A stretch of DNA of 16,371 nt from CAYTLQ01 sp964438715. GTDB taxonomy: Bacteria; Bacteroidota; Ignavibacteria; Ignavibacteriales; Ignavibacteriaceae. Below, piece by piece: positions 7,601 to 15,508 of this stretch. Where the stretch lies: the NCBI GenBank assembly GCA_964438715.1, contig CAYTLQ010000039.1, positions 1 to 16,371 of the forward strand, given 5' to 3'. Within the stretch, counting starts at the first letter, position 1; every line of letters begins with the position of its first letter. A program made the translations under genes and the position numbers. The notes under the pieces were generated by a model, which was not told the DNA's origin, searched no databases, and was given only the letters and a program-made list of their open reading frames with translations.

Positions 7601-8460
7601 GTACTTTATTGGCAAATAAAATCGCATACCCAATTAAACTTCTTACAACAGCTACAAAGTCGGTAGCACATGGCGACTATAGTATTAAACTTGAAAACTC
7701 TGAGCGAGGTGAATTAAAAGAACTCTTTCAGGGTTTTAATACCATGACCGAAGAATTAGTAAAAAATCAGGCTGAACTAGCAAGTTTGGAACGAGAGGCA
7801 GCATGGAAGGATTTTGCAAAGCAGGTAGCTCACGAGATAAAAAATCCGCTCACTCCCATGAAACTTACTCTTCAGCATCTTGTTGCCGCCTATAAAGATA
7901 AAACTCCAAATTTCGATTCCATTTTCCAGAGAGTTACCGGTACAATACTACACCAGATTGAAACGCTTAATCATATTGCTTCCGAATTCTCCCGATTTGC
8001 CCGTATGCCAGCGTTTAAGCAGGAAAACTTTGATATAGTTGCCAGTTTACATGAAACCGCCGAATTATTCAGACAAGAAAAAGTGACTATACTTATAGAG
8101 CAGGAAGTTACTAATGCAATCGTTTCAGGAGATGCTTCACAGTTTAGAAGAATTTTAATTAATTTCGTGCGTAATTCTATTCAGGCACATGCCGATACAA
8201 TTAAATTCCGTATAACTGCCAATGAACAAACGATAGAATTGTTTATCGATGATAATGGAGATGGAATACCAGATGAGTATCAGGATAAAATTTTCGACGC
8301 AAATTTCACCACCAAAGCTGGTGGTATGGGTATCGGGCTGAAATTAGCAAAACGATATTTGGAAATGACAAATTCATCAATACGCCTCATAAAAAAGGAC
8401 ACAAAAGGAACTTGTTTTCTTATTACAATTATAAAGCCTGTTTCAGATGTCAAACAATAG
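4612..8460 (+). CDS. Large NtrY-type sensor histidine kinase with 12 membrane segments
   Basis: This 1282-residue membrane kinase has predicted TM segments near residues 14-36, 253-271, 283-301, 335-356, 365-382, 417-440, 451-470, 478-498, 502-522, 785-804, 818-838 and 981-1003. With a cytoplasmic N-terminus this places three large loops outside (37-252, 523-784, 839-980) and the kinase inside. A HAMP-like linker follows (about 1003-1056). The H-box is QVAHEIKNPLTP with H1074; the N-box is NFVRNSIQ with N1188; the G1 box is DDNGDG at 1213-1218; the G2 box GGMGIGL is at 1237-1243. The H-box style is that of NtrY-like kinases common in Bacteroidota and relatives. All catalytic residues are present. 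No response regulator is encoded nearby, so its partner is unknown, as is the stimulus. It shares 4 nt with the gene before and 14 nt with the gene after. Confidence 0.92.
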   Translation: MKRFFSVFSERKVYFTLGLLILISVLLLGIFSQFFSEKKKETWKSELIEIENTFSETTLKAFQSKVIFLTNSAKEFKQLVSPSFRHSELSYKDILKLFADYQSDDIAIQLFNEKFEIISWKNSYPITGSKLKSVSISFGQAFFTESPLSVYLVIVDTIKTGRQNFYLVTSTIIEDRTASEPIKDSKSFTAELENEFLTSVEITYHPFKPLNNDGRYLSFELRNLADEKIGTISIKKPSLRNELISFNNRISTAQAILVIFATILLGISVSADFNKFRFRSLRFAAFTVLLIALRWLFLKLDFPSSVLEGKLTDPTLFSSQFGWGIVKSPVEFLITNSFFFLAVIYGFRLAWDYFFFTERKPLKLPVFFITTILFSFIVLLTLRGLSASIKSVIFDSSLRYFNQPDIIPTMPHLIMNLGTLLLGIGVILIISCFLLIILAHLKSLSILILRYYLIGMVVIIILGSILFVHLQKQPLLSVPFYAIISTLIFLIAFFQVFAKPKLMSVFLIYGFTSSIITISLLNHFNTLLERESLKTTAIEITRPNTELLNFLTTQALLTGSNEKTLLESFYKINTDFNELAYYLWTKSSLKGENIYSSITILDRKRTILGTFVSGDLQNYPVGKQVNVVNPVNLTTEEISPKDSPHIKILRGSVPISENNITLGYLMVEVKFEPKLLVDSKIPELFRQQNFQINGLLSPEDINIFGYHNNTLVYAFGDFHPGREHNEMLLAENFPPENEIWTNFTFNNEAFVVYALKTKQSDSEYVVAVALKEKKLEWSFFNFFKLFIVHSILLVICYLISLIYEFLKTGTFRYSFRTQLLFALLFVSLFPLLAIALYNRQNTNEKSEIAIKNFLVAESNIILRQINNYNTLPKQNLISVLEKTASSLDINFSAFEDGKNIFTTEYALYTSAIFPNYIHSSAILHLSYLGYKDHFTSEIIRGRKSYLYFRVFSFGGKNYILQVNDISNKIVSPFTPVDVDVFLFGIYSFAVLLVIAISTLLANKIAYPIKLLTTATKSVAHGDYSIKLENSERGELKELFQGFNTMTEELVKNQAELASLEREAAWKDFAKQVAHEIKNPLTPMKLTLQHLVAAYKDKTPNFDSIFQRVTGTILHQIETLNHIASEFSRFARMPAFKQENFDIVASLHETAELFRQEKVTILIEQEVTNAIVSGDASQFRRILINFVRNSIQAHADTIKFRITANEQTIELFIDDNGDGIPDEYQDKIFDANFTTKAGGMGIGLKLAKRYLEMTNSSIRLIKKDTKGTCFLITIIKPVSDVKQ

Positions 8461-11400
8461 CGTTAATTACACCGGGGAGCAACACTTAGTCCTTCATAAA
8501 GAAGGCCACATATCACTAACTGCAAACGCAGGTTCAGGAAAGACTTTTGTTTTTGCCAGAAGATTTCTCGAATTAATTCTTAGAAAGAATGTTAATCTGA
8601 GGGATATTGCTGCAATTACTTTTACCGATAAAGCGGCAGTCGAACTATATGCAAAAATCAGTAAAGAGGTTGAAGTAACACTAAATAACACAACAGATAA
8701 AGAAGAAATTAAAAAACTTGAGCGAATCCGCAGGCAATTAATCTCTGCCAATATTTCAACAATTCACTCTTTTTGTATTGAAATACTCAGAGAATACCCG
8801 ATTGAGGCTGCTGTTGATGCCGCATTCATTGCATCAGATGAGTTTTATAGCAGTGAACTACTCGACCAGTCAGTTAGTGAAGTTTTAAAGGATAATGGAA
8901 AACACTTTGCATTAAAACCTCATATCGACAATGTTACCCGAATTCTCAATGGTACACGAAATGTACGAAGTGCTGTTAAAAATTTATTTGACCATAGAAA
9001 ATCTGCTATAGATCTGGCAGATTTGTTTAATAAAAATTCTGACGATGATATACTATCGTTGTTTGAAGAAAAATCAGAAGCTGATTTAAAGATTCTTGAC
9101 GATTATTTATTTCAGGAAATGCTGAACGCTTTCCGGAGTGTGCACAAACAAATTGATGCAAGCTCAAAATACTATGGCACTATAGATGGCATTTTGTCTG
9201 ACTTGATGACTGGCAAAGGTGATAGAAAAGAATTGGTAGAAAAACTGTTTTCAACAGCTTTTACTAAAAACGACCAGTTTGTAGCAAAATATATATCAAC
9301 TGATAACAGGGACAACTTTAATACTGAAAAATCCATAATTCTACAGTACAAAAAAATACATGAACTTTCTGAGAATACAGATAAATCAATATCTCTCAGT
9401 CTGATTTCCTTTAACAGAAGTTTATTAAAGATATTTGATTTAGTTGCCAGACTCTACGATGAAAAAAAATACATGCTCGGTATTCTTGATTTTGAAGATA
9501 TTCTAATTAAAACCAGAGATGTCCTTGGTTACGAGCATGTTCGTCAAAACATAGCTGAGCGTTTTAAGTATATCATGATTGATGAATATCAGGATACGAA
9601 TGATTTACAATATCAGATTTTTTTGCCAATTCTAAATCAACTCACAACGGGTAATCTCTTCGTCGTAGGAGACGAGAAGCAAAGCATTTATATGTTCCGG
9701 AATGCGGATTTGGAAGTCTTTGAGCGCACGAAAAAAGATATTCACAGAACTTCCGGTGGAGAAAACATTATGAAACTTTCTGCATCATTCCGGATGGCGC
9801 CGGCAATAGCTCTTTTTGTGAATAACATTTTTCGTTATCAGTTCAGCAACCCTACACAACTGTTCAATGAAACAGAGGCTTCTGATATTGTTTGCGCGGC
9901 GAATTTAGAGTATGAAGGCTCAGTAACTTTTCTTTGTTCAAATAAAAATACAGACAATCATCTCTCTGAAGCTGAATTAATATCCGGAAAAATTCTGGAA
10001 CTGAAAGAAACTAATCCAGATATCAGGTGGCGGGATATTGCAATCTTATGCAGAAAAAAAAGTCATTTCACGGAATTCGAAATAGCATTTAGAAAAAATA
10101 AAATTCCTTACCAAATAGTAGGAGGTACAGGATTTTATTCGACACAGATAGTTTACGACTTTTATAATGCAATAACATTTTTTATTGATAAAGAAAATGA
10201 TGCAGCACTTCTCGGTCTGCTTCGTTCACCATTTTTCCTGATTAACGATAGACTGATTTATAAGATAAGCAGATACAAAGCAGATACTTTTTACAATAAG
10301 TTATTATTGGCTGCGAATGATTTACCGGAGTTAGAGAATCATGTTCTTTTAATTAAAAAGTTCTTAAAAAAATTCCTTTCACTTCCTCCCGCTCAGGCGC
10401 TTAATGAATTTTACGCTCAAAGCGGCTATCTAACGAGAATTGCCGCCCGTGAGGATAGCGCGCAGGATGAGGCAAACATTGCCAAACTTTTTTCATTGAT
10501 GCATGATTTTTTTTCAATTGGTCTCAGAGGGTATTATGACTTCGCCGATTTTCTGAGAAATTCAATGGAAAAAGCAGAAGATGAAGGTCAGGCGGCGGCA
10601 ACAGAAAACCTTGATGCTGTAAACATTTTGACTATTCATAAATCAAAAGGGCTCCAGTTCGATTATGTATTTGTTCCTCATACCGAATCGATTCCAAAAT
10701 TCAGCAGTTTAAAACGCAATTCAATTCTTATTGATAATAAGTATGGTCTTCTTGCAAAGGTGCCAAAAGGAGCTGACTATTTTTCGAACTTTGAAACTCC
10801 AAGGTATGCGAAATTAGCTGAATATATAATTGTTCGAAAAGAAATTGCTGAAAACAAGCGGCTGTTATATGTGGCTCTTACAAGAGCGGCAAAACAACTC
10901 TATGTATCCTATACACAATCAGCAAACAAAATGCGCCCCGGCAATAACTTCATAACCTTAATAACTGATACATTACATTACGATCCCGATACAAATTCCG
11001 TCTTTGTTTCCGGTAATCTTCAATGTCTTGAGCTCAAAGATGGTCAGTATTGTAAATCGGAAAGGCAAATGACGATAAAGATTCCGATTGTACAAAATCT
11101 TGAATTTCGAAAAAATCTTTCTGAATCATTTGAAGAATTGCCAGAAGTTAAGGAATTAAATATTGCCGGGATATCCGGAAGACCGAAAAACGAAATTTAT
11201 ACAGCCACCCAATATGTCACATTCATAAGTTGCCCTGAAAAATTCAGACTGCAGGAACTTTATGGATTAACCGATGTAGCAGAAAAACTTCGTACAGATA
11301 CGGAGAGTACCGGAAATACTGCATCGATGGTTGAAGCATACAAAATCAGAAATAGTTTTGCAAAGCTGAAAGGGAATATTTTACATAGTCTCCTTGAAAA

Positions 11401-12025
11401 TAATATTGAAACGGAGAACGCTTCAGATTACATTAATACTTTTATTGAAAATTTTAATAAAAATACATTCAAAGATTTAGGACCGGACATTCAACAATCG
11501 ACTTTACTTAAAGAAGAATGTGTCGCACTATATTCCCGTTTTCGCAAAAGTAGTATTTATGAGAGGATATCTCAGATTCCTGACTTTACCAGTGAGTTCC
11601 CATTTCTTGTACATTTCAATGATTTCTATCTCAAAGGCCGTATTGACAGAATTATTTTTGAAAAAGATAAAATTACCGTAATTGACTTTAAATCGGATAT
11701 TATTCATGATGAAGAAATTGGCGAGAGATCTTTAAAGCATCTGCGTCAGATTGAATTTTATATTCTCGCTCTCTCGGTACTCTATCCTGAAATCAAAGAA
11801 TTTCAGGCTGAAATAATCTATCTTGTTTATCCTGATAACTCATACCTTGAAACTTTTAATAAATCAAAAATGCAAAAAATCAGTTCTGAGATTATTGAAT
11901 TTGTCAATCAAACCCGTAATTTGCAGTTTAAAAGAAATTTCGAACACTGTCATCATTGCATCTTTTACATCAATAATAAATGTATTTCTCTTCCGAATGA
12001 AGAAATGGATAATTCCTTTACTTAA
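8447..12025 (+). CDS. addA: AddA-like UvrD/Rep-family helicase with C-terminal Fe-S-type nuclease
   Basis: A 1192-residue superfamily 1 helicase-nuclease for processing double-strand DNA ends. Helicase motifs in order: Q motif around Q12, Walker A NAGSGKT (27-33, K32), motif Ia ITFTDKAA, STIHSFC, Walker B IDEYQDT (D379, E380), VVGDEKQSIY, SASFRMA, motif V TIHKSKG (729-735) and motif VI LLYVALTRA (806-814). The C-terminal PD-(D/E)xK nuclease has D1067 (GRIDRI), D1080 and K1082 (VIDFKSD) and QIEFY. One cysteine precedes the nuclease (C929 in SCPEKF) and three follow it (C1168, C1171, C1179), a Cas4/AddB-like arrangement expected to hold a 4Fe-4S cluster. No addB is adjacent. The start is supported because the Q motif and Walker A follow it closely; it overlaps the kinase gene by 14 nt. 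It may be AddA proper or a related RecB-like nuclease. Confidence 0.85.
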   Translation: MSNNSVNYTGEQHLVLHKEGHISLTANAGSGKTFVFARRFLELILRKNVNLRDIAAITFTDKAAVELYAKISKEVEVTLNNTTDKEEIKKLERIRRQLISANISTIHSFCIEILREYPIEAAVDAAFIASDEFYSSELLDQSVSEVLKDNGKHFALKPHIDNVTRILNGTRNVRSAVKNLFDHRKSAIDLADLFNKNSDDDILSLFEEKSEADLKILDDYLFQEMLNAFRSVHKQIDASSKYYGTIDGILSDLMTGKGDRKELVEKLFSTAFTKNDQFVAKYISTDNRDNFNTEKSIILQYKKIHELSENTDKSISLSLISFNRSLLKIFDLVARLYDEKKYMLGILDFEDILIKTRDVLGYEHVRQNIAERFKYIMIDEYQDTNDLQYQIFLPILNQLTTGNLFVVGDEKQSIYMFRNADLEVFERTKKDIHRTSGGENIMKLSASFRMAPAIALFVNNIFRYQFSNPTQLFNETEASDIVCAANLEYEGSVTFLCSNKNTDNHLSEAELISGKILELKETNPDIRWRDIAILCRKKSHFTEFEIAFRKNKIPYQIVGGTGFYSTQIVYDFYNAITFFIDKENDAALLGLLRSPFFLINDRLIYKISRYKADTFYNKLLLAANDLPELENHVLLIKKFLKKFLSLPPAQALNEFYAQSGYLTRIAAREDSAQDEANIAKLFSLMHDFFSIGLRGYYDFADFLRNSMEKAEDEGQAAATENLDAVNILTIHKSKGLQFDYVFVPHTESIPKFSSLKRNSILIDNKYGLLAKVPKGADYFSNFETPRYAKLAEYIIVRKEIAENKRLLYVALTRAAKQLYVSYTQSANKMRPGNNFITLITDTLHYDPDTNSVFVSGNLQCLELKDGQYCKSERQMTIKIPIVQNLEFRKNLSESFEELPEVKELNIAGISGRPKNEIYTATQYVTFISCPEKFRLQELYGLTDVAEKLRTDTESTGNTASMVEAYKIRNSFAKLKGNILHSLLENNIETENASDYINTFIENFNKNTFKDLGPDIQQSTLLKEECVALYSRFRKSSIYERISQIPDFTSEFPFLVHFNDFYLKGRIDRIIFEKDKITVIDFKSDIIHDEEIGERSLKHLRQIEFYILALSVLYPEIKEFQAEIIYLVYPDNSYLETFNKSKMQKISSEIIEFVNQTRNLQFKRNFEHCHHCIFYINNKCISLPNEEMDNSFT

Positions 12026-13052
12026 CTACTGCTCCCTCGGTATAGTTACTTTTTTTACTTTAACCGGGTGCACACCGGTAAAATACCTCAATTATGAACT
12101 TCCTGTTGAACTGAGAACTGAAGAATCTGTTGAGGCTATGTACAGCAAAGCAAAATCTGTTTTTGAGGGAAAGATAATTTTTTTAGATCCGGGACACGGT
12201 GGTTCAGATCGCAGGAATAGAGGGAAACAAGGTAAAGCAATAGAGGCTGATGTCAATCTTAGTGTCTCACTCTATCTCAGAGATTTTCTTACTGCCGCCG
12301 GTGCTGAAGTAGTAATGTCCCGATATACAGACACTACGGTTAGCCTGAACAGGAGATCGGAAATGGCGAACAATAGCTGTGCTGATTTATTCATAAGCAT
12401 TCATCATAACGCACCGGGCTCTGTTGAAGATACATGGACGAATTACACTTCAACATATTATCATGCACTTGAAACTGACTGGGAATATGAGCATAATGAA
12501 AGAAACCTCGCCCGTTATATTCAAAGAGACCTTTCTTATGCCATGCGCAATTCCGGAGGATTAGGTTCCTTCGACGGTACTTACAGTGATTATTTTATTT
12601 ATCCCGGAAAAGGTTTCGCAGTCCTGAGAGAAACAAAGATTCCCGCTGTGCTTATCGAAGGGGCATTTTTCTCTTACCCTCCTGAAGAAGACAGACTTAT
12701 TATCCCCGAGTTTAACAAGATTCAGGCTTATGGAATTTTTAAGGGAATTTATAAATACCTTCGTAATTCAGTGCCCAGAATAAATTTTTATGACATGAAA
12801 TGCACTTCTGGTGGTCAACTAGAATTGTCATATAGTTATATGGACTCAATCTCTTTGGACACGAACTCCATTCGTATTTTTATTGATCGGGAATTGCACA
12901 CTGATTTTTCATTTTCTAAAAAGAACTCATTAATACATATATCACTTCCTTTGGTATATGGAGAAGAGAAAGAAATACGAATAATAGCGGCGAATAAAAA
13001 CAATAATTTTGCTCTACCATTTATACACAAAATAAATATCCTGAAACCTTAG
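11997..13052 (+). CDS. Lipoprotein N-acetylmuramoyl-L-alanine amidase (Amidase_3)
   Basis: The open frame extends further upstream, but the ATG at 11997 is the likely start: it gives a signal peptide with lipobox LTGC (Cys25) and a 351-residue protein. It overlaps the helicase gene by 29 nt and has no clear Shine-Dalgarno sequence, suggesting translational coupling. The zinc amidase domain spans about residues 58-260: H67 (DPGHGG), E83 (KAIEADVN) and H136 (SIHHN) are the expected zinc ligands, and E221 (LIEGAFFS) the catalytic glutamate. Such enzymes cut the amide bond between N-acetylmuramic acid and the stem peptide, for cell separation or wall turnover. Residues about 262-351 form a beta-rich C-terminal part that I cannot name. 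Acylation at Cys25 would hold it at a membrane, probably the outer one facing the periplasm. Confidence 0.9.
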   Translation: MKKWIIPLLNYCSLGIVTFFTLTGCTPVKYLNYELPVELRTEESVEAMYSKAKSVFEGKIIFLDPGHGGSDRRNRGKQGKAIEADVNLSVSLYLRDFLTAAGAEVVMSRYTDTTVSLNRRSEMANNSCADLFISIHHNAPGSVEDTWTNYTSTYYHALETDWEYEHNERNLARYIQRDLSYAMRNSGGLGSFDGTYSDYFIYPGKGFAVLRETKIPAVLIEGAFFSYPPEEDRLIIPEFNKIQAYGIFKGIYKYLRNSVPRINFYDMKCTSGGQLELSYSYMDSISLDTNSIRIFIDRELHTDFSFSKKNSLIHISLPLVYGEEKEIRIIAANKNNNFALPFIHKINILKP

Positions 13053-13074
13053 TAACTAACCGAAGGATTGCTGT

Positions 13075-14682
13075 ATGTTAAATTATGTCTGGATGGGACT
13101 CATTTTTCTTGGAATGGCCGCAGCCATCTCCCTTGATGTTTCCGATAAACTCAGCGACAGATATGCCGGTAATAAGCTTGTGCCAGCTGTTGTCAATTTC
13201 AAGGACTCGACATTTAACCCAAATGGTAAGAATAGTGTTTCCATTCATATTACTGCAGACAATTACCGAAAAGTATTTAATGAACAAATTTCCGGTGACT
13301 TGATATATGAATCGCAGTTAAAATTTGAGGATGGGAAAGCAACATTTTACTTCACCGATAATCTTCCTCCTCTTTGGAAAAAGATGGCAAAAGTTAATGG
13401 TAAAGAGAATGATTTGACCGGTATAATTATTCTGGGGAAAAAAATTGATGGAGTGAATTACTCCGCCTCACTTAAGATGGAGGAAGTATCGTTCGTTAAA
13501 TTAAAAGAAGTAACAACATCTGCACTTAGTTATGCTGAAACAGCAGTTACTATTTCTCTCGGCTTAATTGGTGTTATGGCGCTTTGGCTTGGTATTATGA
13601 AAATTGCCGAGGAAGCTGGCATTATAAATTACATTGCCCGCGCTGTCAAACCAATTACCAGATTTCTCTATCCCGATGTACCAAGCGATCATCCGGCAAT
13701 GGGTGCAATGATTATGAATTTTTCTGCCAACTTTCTTGGTTTAGGAAATGCTGCAACTCCATTCGGCCTGAAAGCTATGGAAGAGCTTGATAAACTGAAC
13801 CCGGAAAAAGGAACAGCAACCAATGCAATGTGTACCTTTCTTGCAATAAATACTGCCGGTATGACAATGATTCCCGCAACAGCAATTGCTATTCGTGCTT
13901 CTGCGGGCAGTTCCGAACCTGCGATTATCATAGGGACTTCATTATTTGGTTCATTTTGCGCCACCACCGTAGCAATAATATCTGCAAAAATTTTTGAAAA
14001 CTTCCCACTAAAAGGCAAAAGTTTTTTCTCCATATTCTCCGGACAACTTAAATATATTCTCCTTTTCCTGCTTGTGCCATTTATACTAATAGCTCTTACG
14101 GTTTCCGGTGTATTTGGCTCATTATTTAGTTTCATTACTCCTCAGCTTATAAAAAATATCGTTCAGGTTGTTTCAACTCTCGCTATTCCTGTTCTTATTA
14201 TCCTTTTCGTTGGCTTGGGGGCAATTAAAAAAGTAAAAGTTTATGAAACATTTGTTGAAGGAGCTAAGGAAGGTTTTAATATAGCCGTGCGAATTATTCC
14301 TTATCTGGTTGCAATGTTAGCGGCGATTGGAATTTTCAGAGCGGGCGGTGCTATGGAGTGGTTAGTTTACGGGTTGCAATTCGTAACAAATCCTCTTGGT
14401 ATGCCGGCTGAAGCGCTTCCAATGGCGCTTATGAGACCCCTTTCAGGTAGTGGTTCTTTGGGAGTAATGGCAGAAATTATTTCAGTGCATGGTCCCGACT
14501 CATTCATCGGAATTCTGGTTTCTACATTTTACGGTAGTTCTGAAACAACTTTTTATGTTCTCGCTGTTTATTTCGGAAGTGTTAATATAAAGAAAACCCG
14601 ACACGCTCTTCCCTCCGGACTACTCGCTGATATAGCCGGAATGCTCGGTGCATTGTTCATTGTTAAATTGTTATTTGGTTGA
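13075..14682 (+). CDS. SpmA-SpmB fusion, nucleoside-recognition (Gate) membrane protein
   Basis: This 535-residue multi-pass protein joins homologues of the Bacillus spore maturation proteins SpmA and SpmB. The SpmA half has a first TM at about 3-20 and its core from about 150, with LWLGIMKIAEEAG and the Gate signature NFLGLGNAATPFG (219-231). The SpmB half has FVEGAKEGFN, VRIIPYLVA, MRPLSGSGSLG (R454, S457-G460) and STFYGSSETTFYVLAVYF. Between TM1 and the SpmA core lies an extra segment of about 120 residues (about 25-148), probably extracytoplasmic. Fused SpmAB occurs in non-sporulating Gram-negatives, where the substrate is uncertain. The start at 13075 has AAGGA (13063-13067) at good spacing. 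It is the last gene of the cluster, 22 nt after the amidase, consistent with an envelope-related role. Confidence 0.92.
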   Translation: MLNYVWMGLIFLGMAAAISLDVSDKLSDRYAGNKLVPAVVNFKDSTFNPNGKNSVSIHITADNYRKVFNEQISGDLIYESQLKFEDGKATFYFTDNLPPLWKKMAKVNGKENDLTGIIILGKKIDGVNYSASLKMEEVSFVKLKEVTTSALSYAETAVTISLGLIGVMALWLGIMKIAEEAGIINYIARAVKPITRFLYPDVPSDHPAMGAMIMNFSANFLGLGNAATPFGLKAMEELDKLNPEKGTATNAMCTFLAINTAGMTMIPATAIAIRASAGSSEPAIIIGTSLFGSFCATTVAIISAKIFENFPLKGKSFFSIFSGQLKYILLFLLVPFILIALTVSGVFGSLFSFITPQLIKNIVQVVSTLAIPVLIILFVGLGAIKKVKVYETFVEGAKEGFNIAVRIIPYLVAMLAAIGIFRAGGAMEWLVYGLQFVTNPLGMPAEALPMALMRPLSGSGSLGVMAEIISVHGPDSFIGILVSTFYGSSETTFYVLAVYFGSVNIKKTRHALPSGLLADIAGMLGALFIVKLLFG

Positions 14683-14708
14683 TTACTGAGAGTTTTATTT
14701 TCAGGATT

Positions 14709-14746
14709 AAAAAGGACTGTCTGCCGCTGCGGCAGTCCTTTTTTTT
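14709..14746 (+). terminator. Intrinsic terminator of the five-gene cluster
   Basis: GGACTG (14714-14719) pairs with CAGTCC (14733-14738) and an inner CCG-CTG-CGG stem-loop (14724-14732) extends it; an alternative inner stem CTGCCG/CGGCAG is also possible. It is flanked by AAAAA and followed by eight T. It lies 26 nt after the SpmAB stop codon and faces the frr terminator on the other strand. Confidence 0.92.
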
Positions 14747-14854
14747 ATTATTCTTATAAACATAATAGAAAAGTATATATTCAGTGGATTTGAAACTTTC
14801 TCTGTTAATCGTTTGCTGAAAGGATATCTGTTGAAAATCTTTTAATCAGGACAT

Positions 14855-14904
14855 AAAAAAAAAAGCTGTTTCCTGAACCCATTAAAAATAAGTCAGGAAA
14901 CAGC
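14855..14904 (-). terminator. Intrinsic terminator after frr
   Basis: On the + strand GCTGTTTCCTGA (14865-14876) and TCAGGAAACAGC (14893-14904) form a perfect 12-bp stem with a 16-nt loop. In the - strand direction the stem is followed by ten U (A run at 14855-14864). It starts 23 nt after the frr stop codon. The 108 nt between this and the opposing terminator hold nothing I can recognise. Confidence 0.92.
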
Positions 14905-14927
14905 CTGTGATTGCAAAAGAGTAATAA

Positions 14928-15482
14928 TTACACTTCCATTATCTCTTTTTCTTTGTGCTTGAGAATTTCATCAACCATTTTAATATGCTCGTCGGTTAGT
15001 TTCTGCACCTTCTCTTCAGCTTCTTTTAGTGCATCTTCAGAAAGTTTTGCCTCTTTTTGTTTTCTTTTAAGGTGTTCGTTTGCATCACGACGGATATTAC
15101 GCACTGCAATTTTTGACTCTTCACCAAATTTCTTAACAAGTTTCACCAAATCTTTTCTTCTTTCTTCGGTCAAAGGGGGAATTGGAATCTTTAAATTTGT
15201 ACCATCACTTACCGGATTTAGCCCCAAATCAGCAGATAAAATTGCTTTATCAATCGCCTGCAATACTGATTTATCCCATGGTGTTACCGATAGAGTATGA
15301 GCATCTAGCACAGTTACATTAGCCATTTGCTTTAATGGTGTTGGCGTTCCGTAGTAATCTACTTTTATGGTATCGAGCAAAGCAGTTGTTGCTTTACCGG
15401 TTCGTATTTTTGCCAACTCATTTCGTAAAGCCTCCATCGATTTATCCATTTTCGATCTGGCTTCTTTAATAATTGTTTCCAT
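14928..15482 (-). CDS. frr: Ribosome recycling factor
   Basis: This 184-residue protein has the standard length and sequence pattern of the ribosome recycling factor. With EF-G it splits post-termination 70S ribosomes in the cytoplasm. Diagnostic segments are LAKIRTGKATTALLD near residues 24-38, VDYYGTPTPLKQMANV, a DLGLNPVSDGT-type loop, and IPIPPLTEERRKDLVK near 100-115. The C-terminal third is a charged helix (VRNIRRDAN, LKRKQKEA, EKVQKLTDEHI), matching the three-helix stem of the L-shaped fold. AAAGG lies a short distance before the ATG. It is 26 nt downstream of pyrH in the conserved order tsf-pyrH-frr and is followed by a strong terminator. Identification is secure. Confidence 0.97.
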   Translation of the reverse strand: METIIKEARSKMDKSMEALRNELAKIRTGKATTALLDTIKVDYYGTPTPLKQMANVTVLDAHTLSVTPWDKSVLQAIDKAILSADLGLNPVSDGTNLKIPIPPLTEERRKDLVKLVKKFGEESKIAVRNIRRDANEHLKRKQKEAKLSEDALKEAEEKVQKLTDEHIKMVDEILKHKEKEIMEV

Positions 15483-15508
15483 AAACTATACCTTTGCAAA
15501 TTATAAAT

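Noticed and set aside
11823..11996. Upstream in-frame extension of the amidase gene.
   Set aside because: The extra 58 codons lie entirely inside the nuclease-domain coding sequence of the helicase gene, and the ATG at 11997 gives a proper lipoprotein signal peptide.
4612..12025. Idea that the kinase plus helicase-nuclease pair is a phage defence system.
   Set aside because: The helicase has the full AddA-like layout expected of general recombination repair, the kinase is a standard two-component type, and the neighbours are wall enzymes. No toxin, methylase, integrase or other defence marker is present.
13689..14135. 148-codon open frame on the - strand inside the SpmAB gene.
   Set aside because: It lies wholly opposite a well-conserved gene, begins and ends within it, and its translation resembles no family. 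It is a shadow frame.
14911..15300. 129-codon open frame on the + strand opposite frr.
   Set aside because: Its Ser/Phe/Ala-rich translation is what an antisense reading of the charged frr helices gives. frr is unmistakable on the other strand.
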